64,000 nt of DNA from NCBI GenBank assembly GCA_003075315.1, contig QDFQ01000007.1, forward strand, positions 62,001-126,000. The letters run 5' to 3'. The notes under the pieces are model-generated. The model did not search any database, was not told where the DNA came from, and worked only from the letters and a program-made list of their open reading frames with translations. A program made the position numbers and the translations under genes. This stretch comes from Arthrobacter sp. TPD3018 (GTDB lineage Bacteria > Pseudomonadota > Alphaproteobacteria > Sphingomonadales > Sphingomonadaceae). This document shows positions 36,011-44,569 of this stretch, one piece after another. Position 1 is the stretch's first letter. Every line of letters begins with the position of its first letter.

Positions 36011-37140
36011 TCGACGCGATCCGCCGGGGGAAAGCTTTCGGCGATCCAGCACGTTTCGATCGCGCGTAGCACCGCGGCGACTTGTGGCCCTTTCGACAGC
36101 CCCCGCGCCACCAGCGCGCCGCCACCGATCGGCAGGGCGGGCGGCGTCCAGTCCTGCAACGCCGACACGTCCTCGCCGGCCAGCAACAGGCGATCGATCG
36201 CGCTCGCCAGGCCGACGCGATAGGCGAGCGCGCGCGGCCCTTCGTCGCCCGGACCCTGCGTCGCAGCGCAGAGGCGCTTGCGGTCGGCATTCGACAGCTT
36301 GAGCCGCGCGCCGACGCTTTCCGCCGCGGCCGCCGGGATCAGCGTCGCCAGCCGGCGGATCGCATCGGGCGCAATGCCGGCCGCTGCCTCACGCTCCGCA
36401 AGTTCGGCAAAAGGCGCGGCATCGACGATTTCGGGCAGGACGGCGCGGAAGATGCCGTGGTCGATCATGAGGGTGACGACGGGCACCGCCTGTGTCGCAA
36501 CGAGCAGCTTGAGCAACTCGGATGCGATCCGTTCGCGCGACAGCGCCATCAGGTCGTTGGCGCGGGCGCTGCATGCCGCAAGGCCCTCGGCGTCGATCGT
36601 GTCGCCGAAGCGCGCGTGGAAGCGGAAGAAGCGCAGGATGCGCAGATGATCCTCGGCGATCCGGCGATAGGGATCACCGATGAAGCGCACGACGCGTGCC
36701 TGAAGATCGGCGAGGCCGCCGACCGAGTCGCACACCGCGCCCGTGACGGGATCGGCGTACAGCGCATTCATCGTGAAGTCGCGGCGTGCGGCATCCTCGT
36801 CCCACGCGTCCGTGAACGCGACGACCGCGTGGCGCCCGTCGGTGCTGACGTCATGACGCAGCGTCGTCACCTCGATCGGGCCGGACGGCAGGACGGCGGT
36901 GACGGTGCCATGGGCGATGCCGGTGGGCACGGCGCGGATGCCGGCGGCCTTCAGACGGGCGAGAACATCGTCGGGCAACAGGCGCGTCGCGAGGTCGACG
37001 TCGGCGGGGTCGAGCCCCAGCAACGTATCGCGCACCACGCCGCCGACGAGCCGGGTTTGATCCGGACCGCCCAATGCCTCGATCAGCGCCGCGAAGCCTT
37101 CGCGCGCCGCAAGCCGGCCGAGGTTCAGTGTCACGCCCAT
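35926..37140 (-). CDS. cca: CCA tRNA nucleotidyltransferase
   Basis: A 404-residue class II nucleotidyltransferase that adds or repairs the tRNA 3' CCA. Signatures are 'RLVGGVVRDTLLG', the DxD catalytic pair in 'DPADVDLATRL', 'RRDFTMNALYADP' and 'GDPYRRIAEDHLRILRFFRF'. The start at 37140 overlaps the Nudix gene end by 10 bases. The final ~28 residues read through antisense sequence of the GGDEF-EAL gene, Ala/Ser-rich and probably not conserved. Confidence 0.93.
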   Translation of the reverse strand: MGVTLNLGRLAAREGFAALIEALGGPDQTRLVGGVVRDTLLGLDPADVDLATRLLPDDVLARLKAAGIRAVPTGIAHGTVTAVLPSGPIEVTTLRHDVSTDGRHAVVAFTDAWDEDAARRDFTMNALYADPVTGAVCDSVGGLADLQARVVRFIGDPYRRIAEDHLRILRFFRFHARFGDTIDAEGLAACSARANDLMALSRERIASELLKLLVATQAVPVVTLMIDHGIFRAVLPEIVDAAPFAELAEREAAAGIAPDAIRRLATLIPAAAAESVGARLKLSNADRKRLCAATQGPGDEGPRALAYRVGLASAIDRLLLAGEDVSALQDWTPPALPIGGGALVARGLSKGPQVAAVLRAIETCWIAESFPPADRVDQIADAAVEDALAARIADSASTASSGRA

Positions 37141-37727
37141 GCGAGCTGCCGGGACAGATTGACCAGCATCGCTGCGGTTGCCCCCCAGATGCGGCGATCC
37201 TGCCAGCGAATCTCGTAGAAATGCCGCGTCTGTCCGCGCCATTCGGCGCTCGCCTGCACCTGCTGCGCCGGGTCGAGCAGGTGATCGAGCGGGACTTCGA
37301 AGACGCTGGCGACCTCCGCCTCGCTCGGTACCAGCGGCACGTCCGCCGGGACGACGCCGAGCACCGGCGTGACGGCAAAGCCGGTGACGGTGCGATAGGG
37401 CGCGATGCTGCCGACCACGTCGACGAGGGTGCGGGGCAGGGCGACTTCCTCTTCCGCCTCGCGCAGCGCGGCGGTCACCGGATCTTCGCCGGGATCGAGG
37501 CGGCCGCCGGGGAAGGCGACCTGGCCCGCGTGATTGCGCAAAGTGTCGGTGCGCTGGGTCAGGATCACGCCGGGGCGGGGGCGGTCGGTCACCGCGATCA
37601 GGACCGCGGCGGGCGTCAGATCGGCGTCGTTGCGGGATTCGAGGTCGCGATGATCGCTCGTCAGCAGGGCGGGCTGCGCGGCCCGTCCCGTATCGAGGGC
37701 GGCAGCCAGCCGCGCGGCGAGGCTCAC
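37131..37727 (-). CDS. Nudix hydrolase, CoA pyrophosphatase type
   Basis: A 198-residue Nudix enzyme. The upstream 'AAVLIAVTDRPRPGVILTQR' and 'TDTLRNHAGQVAFPGG' are typical of the CoA-diphosphatase (NudL/UPF0035) branch. The Nudix box is GGRLDPGEDPVTAALREAEE followed by EVAL. It splits CoA to 4'-phosphopantetheine and 3',5'-ADP, or related dinucleotides. It overlaps DUF1285 by 4 bases and cca by 10 bases, a common alphaproteobacterial order. Confidence 0.93.
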   Translation of the reverse strand: MSLAARLAAALDTGRAAQPALLTSDHRDLESRNDADLTPAAVLIAVTDRPRPGVILTQRTDTLRNHAGQVAFPGGRLDPGEDPVTAALREAEEEVALPRTLVDVVGSIAPYRTVTGFAVTPVLGVVPADVPLVPSEAEVASVFEVPLDHLLDPAQQVQASAEWRGQTRHFYEIRWQDRRIWGATAAMLVNLSRQLAWA

Positions 37728-38287
37728 GCCGTCATGTCCAGCGGGAAGAAGGCGCCGTCGCTCCAGATACCGGGCCGCTCCGGTTCGGCAAGCGCGCGTT
37801 CGGCGAGGTCGTAATAGACCGGCCGCGCGACCAGGGCCTCCAGCCCGCCGCGGACGTGCAGATAGGGGCGGGGGCCGTCCTCGCTGGTGGCGAAGCGCAG
37901 CGGATGGTCCGGGCCGGCATTCACGAGATCCCCGGTGTTGAGCCGGAAGGCGAGCCGACTGCCGGGCCCGTCACCCTCCGCCTTCATCTCGACCGCGACG
38001 AAGGGGGCGTCTTCGACCGCGATGTCGAGCTTTTCGACTGGCGTGACCAAGACGAAGCGGCCATCCTCCTCGCGGCGCAGGATGGTGGAAAACAGGCGCA
38101 CCATCGTCTGGCGGCCGATCGGCGACCCCTGATGGAACCACGTGCCGTCGCGCGCGATGCGCATCTCGCTGTCGCCGCAATGCGCGGGGTTCCACTGCTC
38201 GACCGGCGGCAGGCGCCGTTGTTCGACCAGGGTAGCGATCTCGGCTAGGCTGAGACCGGCGAGATCGGGAAGCTCCTCCATCGGCAT
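37724..38287 (-). CDS. DUF1285 domain protein
   Basis: A 187-residue protein with the family hallmarks 'VEQWNPAHCGDSEMRIARDG', 'WFHQGSPIGRQTMVRLFSTI' and 'RLAFRLNTGDLVNAGPDHPL'. It is first in the DUF1285-Nudix-cca operon. The structure of this family is beta-rich and its role is unknown. The 4-base overlap shows translational coupling to the Nudix gene. Confidence 0.93.
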   Translation of the reverse strand: MPMEELPDLAGLSLAEIATLVEQRRLPPVEQWNPAHCGDSEMRIARDGTWFHQGSPIGRQTMVRLFSTILRREEDGRFVLVTPVEKLDIAVEDAPFVAVEMKAEGDGPGSRLAFRLNTGDLVNAGPDHPLRFATSEDGPRPYLHVRGGLEALVARPVYYDLAERALAEPERPGIWSDGAFFPLDMTA

Positions 38288-38327
38288 GGGGGCGAGGTAG
38301 GGGCTGGCAGGCGCGACGTAAAGCGGA

Positions 38328-38852
38328 TCAGGCGCTCGCGGCCTCTACGGGCAAAGCGATCGGTCCGAGAACCCCGTGGATTGCGGGCACATCGGCACCG
38401 CGTGCGAGCAGGCGGTGGCGTTCGACCGGGCCGGGCAGGCGCCAGCCGGCGGTGCGCGATGCGTCGAAGCCGAAGAAGCGCGCATAATATTCCGGGTCGC
38501 CGATCAGCATCAGCGCACGGTCGAGGCCATGCTCCGCTGCGGCGTCGAGCGCATGCGTCATGAGGCGGCGGCCGATGCCATCGCGCTGCCGGCCCGGCTC
38601 GACCGCGACCGGACCGATCATGGTCAGGCGATGGCCGACGCCGTCGTCACCGGTCAGCAGGACGGGCCAGCATTGGATCGAGCCGATCAGCGCGCCGTCT
38701 TCCAGCGCCGCGACGCTGAGCGCGGGCACCGCGGCGGCGGTACCCCGCACCTTATAGGCGGTACGTCCGTGACGGTCCGTGCCGAACGCACGGTCGAGCA
38801 GCGCCTCGACGGCGGCGCCATCGATATCAGCCAGCGGCACGAAAGCGATCAC
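38328..38852 (-). CDS. GNAT family N-acetyltransferase
   Basis: A 174-residue single-domain GNAT. The acetyl-CoA site is 'GRQRDGIGRRLMTHALDAAA', the Q/RxxGxG/A motif. Beta-4 is 'LTMIGPVAVEP' and 'GDPEYYARFFGFDAS' is typical of the YhbS branch. The substrate is unknown. It lies 40 bp upstream of DUF1285 on the same strand and may share transcription. Confidence 0.92.
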   Translation of the reverse strand: MIAFVPLADIDGAAVEALLDRAFGTDRHGRTAYKVRGTAAAVPALSVAALEDGALIGSIQCWPVLLTGDDGVGHRLTMIGPVAVEPGRQRDGIGRRLMTHALDAAAEHGLDRALMLIGDPEYYARFFGFDASRTAGWRLPGPVERHRLLARGADVPAIHGVLGPIALPVEAASA

Positions 38853-38983
38853 GGGCAGGGGTCCTTCACGCCCGACAGCGGGCGGCGGCGCGCATGACGC
38901 GCGCAGGGGCGGATGGCAAGCGGAATGCGCAAGGACCGCACCCTACTCGCGTCCCGCGAGCAGGCTTGCTAGAGGCGCCGCCC

Positions 38984-39355
38984 ATGCAAGACCGTCTTCA
39001 GCTGCAGGTCCACGACCTCGAAGTCCAGGTGCTTACCGGCATCTATTCGGAAGAAACGCACCTGCCGCAGCCGCTGCGCATCGATTTGACCGTCGATCTG
39101 CGCTGCCCGGACCATTTCGCGCCCGATACGCCGCTGTCGGCGTCGAAAAACTATCTCGATCTGAAACATGCGGCGACCACGGCATTGCCCGAGGGGCTGC
39201 ACTTCACACTGATCGAGGCGGTCGCGGACCATATCTGCGAGACGCTGTTCCTCGCCGACGAGCGCGTGCTGCGCGTCGAGGTGAAGATCGTAAAGCTCGC
39301 CATCGCCGAGGCGGGCGAATCGATCGGAATCACGCTGGTCCGTCACCGTCGGTAA
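38984..39355 (+). CDS. folB: Dihydroneopterin aldolase (FolB family)
   Basis: A 123-residue FolB-fold protein ('LEVQVLTGIYSEETHLPQPL', 'IDLTVDLRC', 'SASKNYLDLKHAATTALPEG', 'TLIEAVADHICETLF'). The catalytic Glu (in 'IYSEE') and a C-terminal Lys in 'VEVKIVKLAI' are present. It converts dihydroneopterin to hydroxymethyl-dihydropterin for folate synthesis. No other folate gene is nearby. The start is the ATG 13 codons into the window between divergent GNAT and this gene. Confidence 0.9.
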   Translation: MQDRLQLQVHDLEVQVLTGIYSEETHLPQPLRIDLTVDLRCPDHFAPDTPLSASKNYLDLKHAATTALPEGLHFTLIEAVADHICETLFLADERVLRVEVKIVKLAIAEAGESIGITLVRHRR

Positions 39356-39373
39356 ACGGCGGCGCGGGCCGGA

Positions 39374-40267
39374 TCAGCGCAGCGTGCGCGTCCGGCCGCA
39401 GGGACCGAGCTGTTCCAATACGAAACGATAGTCCTGCCGCGCGAGCTCCGCATTTGCCGGATCGAGCGACGCGGTGCTGCGGGCCGGAAGGGCGGCGGGC
39501 AGGGCGCAGGCGAGGCGATACCAGAGCAACGTGTCGCGTGCCGGCGGCGCCGCGGCCTCGTCGACGATCTCCGACAGCGCAACCGCCCAGCGCGGCTGCT
39601 CGCCGGGCCGGCGCAGGACGGTCAGCGACACAGGCGCACCGTTCGCGGTGGTGAGGAACACCTGCGTCTCGCCTTCGCCGGGCAGCGCGCCGGGCACGTG
39701 AAAGGCATTGCCGATTCCGGTGACGACGGGCGGGGCATCGGCGGCGACGAGGCTCTGCGCAATCGCGCGGACGCGCTGGTCTTCGGTCGGGGACCAGGGA
39801 ATCTGCGCGTCGGGCGCGACGAGCTGGATCTGATTCGGCGTGCCCGGCACGCTCCGCCCGAACAGCAGGACGCGCAGCTTCTTAAGCTTCGGCTGTCGCC
39901 CCGCCGAATCGGGCGCCACATCAAGCAGATAGCCGATTCGCGGCGGCAGTCCGCCCGCACCGCGCACCAGCGCGACCAGATCGGCCTCGACATAATAGCG
40001 TGTCATGCCCGGCGCGACGCCTGCCGAATCGGCGCCTTTCAGCTTTAGGGCGGAGCGGATCGTGGCGTCTGCGATGATCGGCGACGCGATCACCAGATCG
40101 GCGATGTCGGCATATGGGGGAGCGGTTTGCGCGCTGACGCCCGGTGAAGCGGTTGTGGCCGAAACCGCGGAATTCTGCGGCATTTGTGCGGCAATAAGGG
40201 GGCTAGATACGGCCGAGGCGAGGCAGGCGAGCAGGGTGGCTGGCCGGCGGTGAAAGGCGCTGATCAT
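39374..40267 (-). CDS. Secreted protein of unknown function
   Basis: A 297-residue protein with a signal peptide (basic MISAFHRR, hydrophobic core, cut near 'LIAAQ'). The mature part is mixed alpha/beta with no motif I recognise. Two Cys at the ends of the protein ('RLACALPAAL', 'LGPCGRTRTLR') could bond. It converges on folB with an 18-bp gap. The start at 40267 is chosen on the signal peptide. Proteins like this seem common in sphingomonads, but I cannot name a family. Confidence 0.75.
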   Translation of the reverse strand: MISAFHRRPATLLACLASAVSSPLIAAQMPQNSAVSATTASPGVSAQTAPPYADIADLVIASPIIADATIRSALKLKGADSAGVAPGMTRYYVEADLVALVRGAGGLPPRIGYLLDVAPDSAGRQPKLKKLRVLLFGRSVPGTPNQIQLVAPDAQIPWSPTEDQRVRAIAQSLVAADAPPVVTGIGNAFHVPGALPGEGETQVFLTTANGAPVSLTVLRRPGEQPRWAVALSEIVDEAAAPPARDTLLWYRLACALPAALPARSTASLDPANAELARQDYRFVLEQLGPCGRTRTLR

Positions 40268-40484
40268 GGCGGTAGCGCTAGCCCAGCGCGCCTGAACGAT
40301 ACAGAAATAATTCTGTCGCGAAGCGATTGTACGTTTGTTGCGTCCGACAAAGCGTTTGCGCGGCGGGGAACGGGACGATAGGACTGACGGCACTGCCATA
40401 TCCGGCGCAGCCGGGGCAGTGGCCTACGCGTGTCCTTCCCCCAGGCGCCGCGAGGACCACGAGATTAGGGAGTGTCGTTGCTGA

Positions 40485-41159
40485 ATGGCCTATGCTGACC
40501 AGAAGATGTCCGGTGGCAAGATGGTCGCGATTTTCATCGTCGTGCTCATCCATGCGGCGCTGGGCTATGCCTTCGTCACCGGGCTCGCGTACCAATACGT
40601 GAAGAAGGCCCAAGAAAAGCTTAATACGTTCGACGTCGAGGAGCCGCCGCCCCCGCCGCCGGACGAACCGCCGCCCCCTCCGCCCGACACGCCGATGACG
40701 CCGCCGCCCGTGGTGTCGCCGCCGCCGATCGTGCAGAATCCGAATCCGCCGCCCGTGGTGATCCAGACGGTCACGACGCCGCCGCCGGCCGTCAATCTGA
40801 CGCCGATCGCAGCGCCGCCGGCCCCGCCTGCTCCCCCTGCGCCGCCGGCTCCGCCGGTCGTCAGCAAGGCTGCGGGTGCGAAGGGTGACCCGTCGGCGTG
40901 GATCACGAACGACGACTATCCGCCCAGCTCGCTTCGCAACAACGAAGAGGGCACCAGCGTGATCGCTTGGACGATCAGCACCGCTGGCCGGGTGGAGAAT
41001 TGCCGGACGACCTCGTCCAGCGGCTCGTCGGCTCTCGATCGTGCAGCTTGCGCGGCGATCACGCGGCGGGGTCGCTATACCCCGGCGCAGGACGCCAGCG
41101 GTAACCCGATCGCCACGACGCAGACCCGGCGCGTGGTCTGGAAGATCCCGAAGGAATGA
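40485..41159 (+). CDS. tonB: Energy transducer TonB
   Basis: A 224-residue protein. The N-terminal anchor is at ~10-32. A very Pro-rich periplasmic linker follows (~45-120) with EPPPPPPDEPPPPPPD and APPAPP repeats. The C-terminal TonB domain is 'PPSSLRNNEEGTSVIAWTIS', then 'GSSALDRAACAAITRRGRYT'. AGGGAG lies upstream of the ATG. It transmits proton-motive force to the outer-membrane receptors. It is followed by exbB and two exbD genes, which form its motor. Confidence 0.95.
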   Translation: MAYADQKMSGGKMVAIFIVVLIHAALGYAFVTGLAYQYVKKAQEKLNTFDVEEPPPPPPDEPPPPPPDTPMTPPPVVSPPPIVQNPNPPPVVIQTVTTPPPAVNLTPIAAPPAPPAPPAPPAPPVVSKAAGAKGDPSAWITNDDYPPSSLRNNEEGTSVIAWTISTAGRVENCRTTSSSGSSALDRAACAAITRRGRYTPAQDASGNPIATTQTRRVVWKIPKE

Positions 41160-41245
41160 TGCGGCCCGCCCGTTATCCGGAATAGGCCGGACGACGGGCG
41201 GATCCTCCCCGAACTTCTACACCGTTTGACAAGGATTTAACCCAA

Positions 41246-42037
41246 ATGCTCACCACCATTCTCGCGGCCGGCGGCACCGCGGCAGCCGAAAACCAGTTCG
41301 GCCTGCAGGCCGCTCTGAAGGAAGGCGGCCTCATCTCGCAGTCGGTCTTCACGATCCTCGTGCTGATGTCGATCGTCTCCTTCTACATCCTGTTCTCGAA
41401 GCTGTTCGAGCAGCAGAAGATCATCAACCAGGCGAAGCGCGTCCGTCAGGGTTTCTGGCAGTCGAGCAACCTGCGTGAAGGCGCGGCCAAGCTCGAGAAG
41501 AACTCGGCCTACAAGCAGCTCGTCGACGACGGTCTGCAGGCGCAGGACCAGCACGCCAAGCTGACCGATCCGGTCGAAGCGCACGACTGGCTGCACGGTT
41601 CGCTCGCCCGTTCGGAAGCGGCGATCAACTCGAAGCTGGGTGGCGGTCTCGCCTTCCTCGCGACCGTCGGCGCGACCGCACCGTTCATCGGTCTGTTCGG
41701 TACCGTGGTCGGCATCTACCGCGCGCTGATCAAGATCGGTGCGTCGGGCGATCCCTCGATCGACAAGGTCGCCGGTCCGGTCGGTGAGGCGCTCATCATG
41801 ACCGCACTCGGCCTGGTCGTCGCGGTTCCGGCCGTGCTCGCCTACAACTGGCTGCAGCGCCGCAACAAGTCGATCGCGGAAGACCTGTCGGCCTTCTCGA
41901 ACGACGTGCTGGGCTTCCTCGCTTCGAACGGCGCCGTGAAGCCGACGATCGCAGGTGCCGCTTCGAAGGCGCCGGTGAAGCCGGTTGCCGCGACCACGAC
42001 CGCCGGCCAGGCCGGTGGCGTGCAGACGCGCCCGTAA
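41246..42037 (+). CDS. exbB: MotA/TolQ/ExbB proton-channel protein
   Basis: A 263-residue protein with three transmembrane helices. The diagnostic stretches are 'LATVGATAPFIGLFGTVVGI' and 'KVAGPVGEALIMTALGLVVA'. The N-terminus is extended (AENQFGLQAALKEGG) before the first helix. It forms the pentameric channel with ExbD and energises TonB. Confidence 0.95.
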   Translation: MLTTILAAGGTAAAENQFGLQAALKEGGLISQSVFTILVLMSIVSFYILFSKLFEQQKIINQAKRVRQGFWQSSNLREGAAKLEKNSAYKQLVDDGLQAQDQHAKLTDPVEAHDWLHGSLARSEAAINSKLGGGLAFLATVGATAPFIGLFGTVVGIYRALIKIGASGDPSIDKVAGPVGEALIMTALGLVVAVPAVLAYNWLQRRNKSIAEDLSAFSNDVLGFLASNGAVKPTIAGAASKAPVKPVAATTTAGQAGGVQTRP

Positions 42038-42161
42038 GCGACGAGGCTGCGGGATGTGCCCTTTTCGGCGCATCCCGCAACCCGCCGGCGCCGGTGCCCT
42101 TGGACTCGTCCACTGCGGCAGATGGCGTCCGGCCATAAGGAATGGATAGGATAGCTCGCAC

Positions 42162-42638
42162 ATGGCGATGAGCACTGGAGGAGGAGGCTCCTCCGAGAAA
42201 CCGATGTCGGACATCAACACCACGCCACTCGTGGACGTGATGCTGGTGCTCCTCATCATCTTCCTGATCGCCGTTCCGGTGGCGATCCAGACGGTCAAGG
42301 GCATCGTTCTGCCCAAGGTCCGTTTCGATCCGACGACGACGAAGCCCGAAAACGTGCTGCTGTCGGTGACGAGCGGGCCGGACGGCAACTGCCTCGTCTA
42401 TTGGGGCACGTCGCCGATCACCAGCAAGGATCTGCTGACCCGCGCGGTCGACAAGCTGAAGCTGGAGATCGAACGCCAGGGCGGCGCGGGCAACCCGAAC
42501 CTCGAACTGCCCGAAGTCCATATCCGCGGCGACGTCAACACGCCCTACAAGTGCATCGGCGGCACCATCTACACGATGCAGCAGGCAGGCTTCGCCAAGG
42601 TCGGCTTCATCTCGCAGCCGCCACCCGCGGGTGGCTGA
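42162..42638 (+). CDS. exbD: Biopolymer transport protein ExbD, first copy
   Basis: A 158-residue single-pass protein. The membrane helix with the proton-carrying Asp is in 'MSDINTTPLVDVMLVLLIIF'. A periplasmic domain follows that contains two Cys ('GNCLVYW', 'YKCIGG'). The gene lies 124 bp after exbB. Confidence 0.93.
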   Translation: MAMSTGGGGSSEKPMSDINTTPLVDVMLVLLIIFLIAVPVAIQTVKGIVLPKVRFDPTTTKPENVLLSVTSGPDGNCLVYWGTSPITSKDLLTRAVDKLKLEIERQGGAGNPNLELPEVHIRGDVNTPYKCIGGTIYTMQQAGFAKVGFISQPPPAGG

Positions 42639-42668
42639 TCTGCCCCGCCCGACCCAGGAGTATTTGAC

Positions 42669-43097
42669 ATGGCAATGAGTGGTGGCTCGGACGACGGCGA
42701 GCCGATGATGGACATGAACACGACGCCGTTGATCGACGTCATGCTCGTGCTCCTCATCATGTTCATCATTACCCTTCCGATCCCGACGCACGCGGTGAAG
42801 GTCGACCTTCCGGTCAACGATCCGCGTAACCAGAAGCCGCCGGTCGATCCGCAGAAGAACAAGATCATCATCGACGCGGCCGGCACGGTCTCGTGGAATG
42901 GTCAGCCGGTCGACGAGGTGACGCTGCGTCAGTATCTGGACACCGCTGCGGCGATCAATCCGGAGCCGGAACTGCACTTCCAGCCGGATCCGCAGGCGAA
43001 GTACGACAAGGTCGACCAGACGCTGGCAGTGATCAAGCGCTCGGCGGTCACGAAGCTCGGCTTCATCGGCAACGAGCAGTATCGCAACGATTTCTGA
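42669..43097 (+). CDS. exbD: Biopolymer transport protein ExbD, second copy
   Basis: A 142-residue paralogue of the first ExbD. The proton Asp lies in 'MDMNTTPLIDVMLVLLIMF' and the periplasmic domain lacks the Cys pair. GAG-rich Shine-Dalgarno CAGGAG precedes it. Two ExbDs with one ExbB is frequent in sphingomonads and Xanthomonas, where the second copy has specialised roles in some receptors. Confidence 0.93.
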   Translation: MAMSGGSDDGEPMMDMNTTPLIDVMLVLLIMFIITLPIPTHAVKVDLPVNDPRNQKPPVDPQKNKIIIDAAGTVSWNGQPVDEVTLRQYLDTAAAINPEPELHFQPDPQAKYDKVDQTLAVIKRSAVTKLGFIGNEQYRNDF

Positions 43098-43122
43098 TTC
43101 ACGCCGAACGGTACGATGACAG

Positions 43123-43151
43123 GGCGGTCCCATCCGGGGCCGCCTTTTTTT
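43123..43151 (+). terminator. Intrinsic terminator of the tonB-exbB-exbD-exbD cluster
   Basis: GGCGGTCCC (43123-43131) pairs with GGGGCCGCC (43136-43144), one G-T wobble and a 4-base loop, followed by a run of seven T. Confidence 0.85.
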
Positions 43152-44074
43152 GTGCGCCAGCGGGGTGGGGATTGCGTTGGTCTGGTCTTGGGGGAACGCT
43201 GAGCCGCTGAGCCGCTGAGCCGCTGAGCCGCTGAGCCGCTGAGCCGCTGAGCCGCTGAGCCGCTGAGCCGCTGAGCCGCTGAGCCGCTGAGCCGCTGAGC
43301 CGCTGAGCCGCTGAGCCGCTGAGCCGCTGAGCCGCTGAGCCGCTGAGCCAGTGTGACGGATGGCGAGGTACGCTGAACGGGTGCTTCGACCGATCACGTG
43401 TAGCCGGGCACTATCCCAGCCTTCGTGAGACCGGTGCATAGGCCAGATCCGTCACGCCCGACTTGTTTAGACATCCGCTGCTCCGCACGTCCCGAAGCAG
43501 TCGGTGTTAAGGCGCGGTGGCCTCCTAGGCATGTCTTGAGGGCGGTCAGACGGATGCGAGTGACGCCGTTGTTGTTATGGGCTCTTGAAGGCTGGCATTT
43601 CCACATATTGGGAGGCGATGGCCCCGCGGAGTTCCAGCCTTGGCTGCGGCGATGGTTTTCAAAAATCGTCGGGAGCCTCATTCTATTCGCATGGATGGGT
43701 GAAGGCTTGGTGCTGAGTTGACGGCGTCAGAGCGCCCATGTTGACGCGTCGGCTCTGGCGGATCGCAGCGATCTCCCCGCCGGATTTCCTACGGTACCTT
43801 GGCGTGGGCACGTCATTGGCTGCACTAGCAAGCACGCTCGTCTGCTACCGCGCTAGCCCCGAAAGCCCTCGATGTCGTTCCCCGACTGGGCAGGCAAACA
43901 CCACCCTCGACCCAGCGCCCTTGTAGAACGCGCACTCCGCGCCCATATCCCTCCCGCTATAGTCGCACATCGACGGTTTATCGGCGCTCTGCGACCCTTT
44001 TTCCCTCTTTCCCTGCAGCCCGGCATCAGGCGCAGCGACACGCGCTCCGCCTGTCACGAAAGAAGGGACTTCCC
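43152..44074. other. Gene-poor region holding the tandem repeat
   Basis: After the terminator come the 8-bp repeat array and then about 700 bp with no gene I can support. Two short plus-strand frames were examined: one starting at ATG 43554 (55 codons, one hydrophobic stretch) and one at ATG 43738 (62 codons). Neither has a ribosome-binding site or recognisable family. Local base composition is less GC-rich than its neighbours. The last ~100 bp would hold the csp promoter and leader. Confidence 0.5.
43197..43349. repeat. 19-copy perfect 8-bp tandem repeat (CGCTGAGC)
   Basis: Nineteen uninterrupted copies of CGCTGAGC (equivalently GCCGCTGA) run from 43197 to 43348, plus one further base. All copies are identical. 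The array lies about 45 bp after the exbD terminator and is outside any real gene. Because the unit is 8 bases, an inserted or lost copy shifts any reading frame through it. Confidence 0.95.
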
Positions 44075-44287
44075 ATGAGCACGATCGGCACCGTCAAATT
44101 CTTCAACGCTGACAAGGGGTATGGCTTCATCGCGCCTGAGAGCGGCGGTACGGATGCGTTCGTCCACATCTCGGCGGTCGAGCGCGCCGGGTTCGCGACG
44201 CTGACTCAGAACCAGCGCGTCGGCTATGATCTGGAAGAGGATCGTCGCGGCAAGATGGCCGCGGTCAATTTGCACAGCGTCGACTGA
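44075..44287 (+). CDS. CspA-family cold-shock protein
   Basis: A 70-residue single cold-shock domain. RNP1 is 'KGYGFIAPE' and RNP2 is 'DAFVHISAVE', with N-terminal 'GTVKFFNADKGYGF'. It binds single-stranded RNA/DNA and melts structures at low temperature. GAAGGGA precedes the start. It is followed by two coupled unknown genes. Confidence 0.95.
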   Translation: MSTIGTVKFFNADKGYGFIAPESGGTDAFVHISAVERAGFATLTQNQRVGYDLEEDRRGKMAAVNLHSVD

Positions 44288-44365
44288 TCCTCGCCGCCTG
44301 ACATCGATCCGACGCCGTCCGATAGCGGCGGCGTCGGCATTTCGTTTTCTGTCTGGGGTTGAATC

Positions 44366-44569
44366 ATGTCGAACGATGCCGCCTTCTGCCGCCGTCAGGC
44401 GATAATCCAGCGTGGTGTCGCCGATGCAGCGACACTGGACAATGTCCGCCTCCAGTCGGAGCGGGCCGCCGCGAGCTGGGATGCGATGGCAAGCCGCGCC
44501 GAGCGGACCGAGCGTCTACGGGCCGACCGACTGGCGCGCGAAGCGATCCCTCCGAACCCCCTTTCATGA
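44366..44569 (+). CDS. Small charged helical protein of unknown function
   Basis: A 67-residue protein rich in Arg, Ala, Asp and Glu, predicted to be almost all helix, with one Cys near the N-terminus. No signal or membrane segment is seen. Its stop overlaps the next gene's ATG by ATGA, the best evidence that it is real. No family is recognised. Confidence 0.6.
   Translation: MSNDAAFCRRQAIIQRGVADAATLDNVRLQSERAAASWDAMASRAERTERLRADRLAREAIPPNPLS

Noticed and set aside
43197..43349. CRISPR array
   Set aside because: The units are 8 bp, contiguous and without spacers.
41796..43439. A long minus-strand frame running through the 8-bp array as an 'RLSGSAAQ' peptide repeat
   Set aside because: An array of 8-bp units read in frame gives a repeat peptide automatically. 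The frame also runs antisense through both exbD genes and has no start signal.
43554..43926. Two small plus-strand frames in the gene-poor region before the cold-shock gene
   Set aside because: Neither has a ribosome-binding site or recognisable family, and composition does not look coding.
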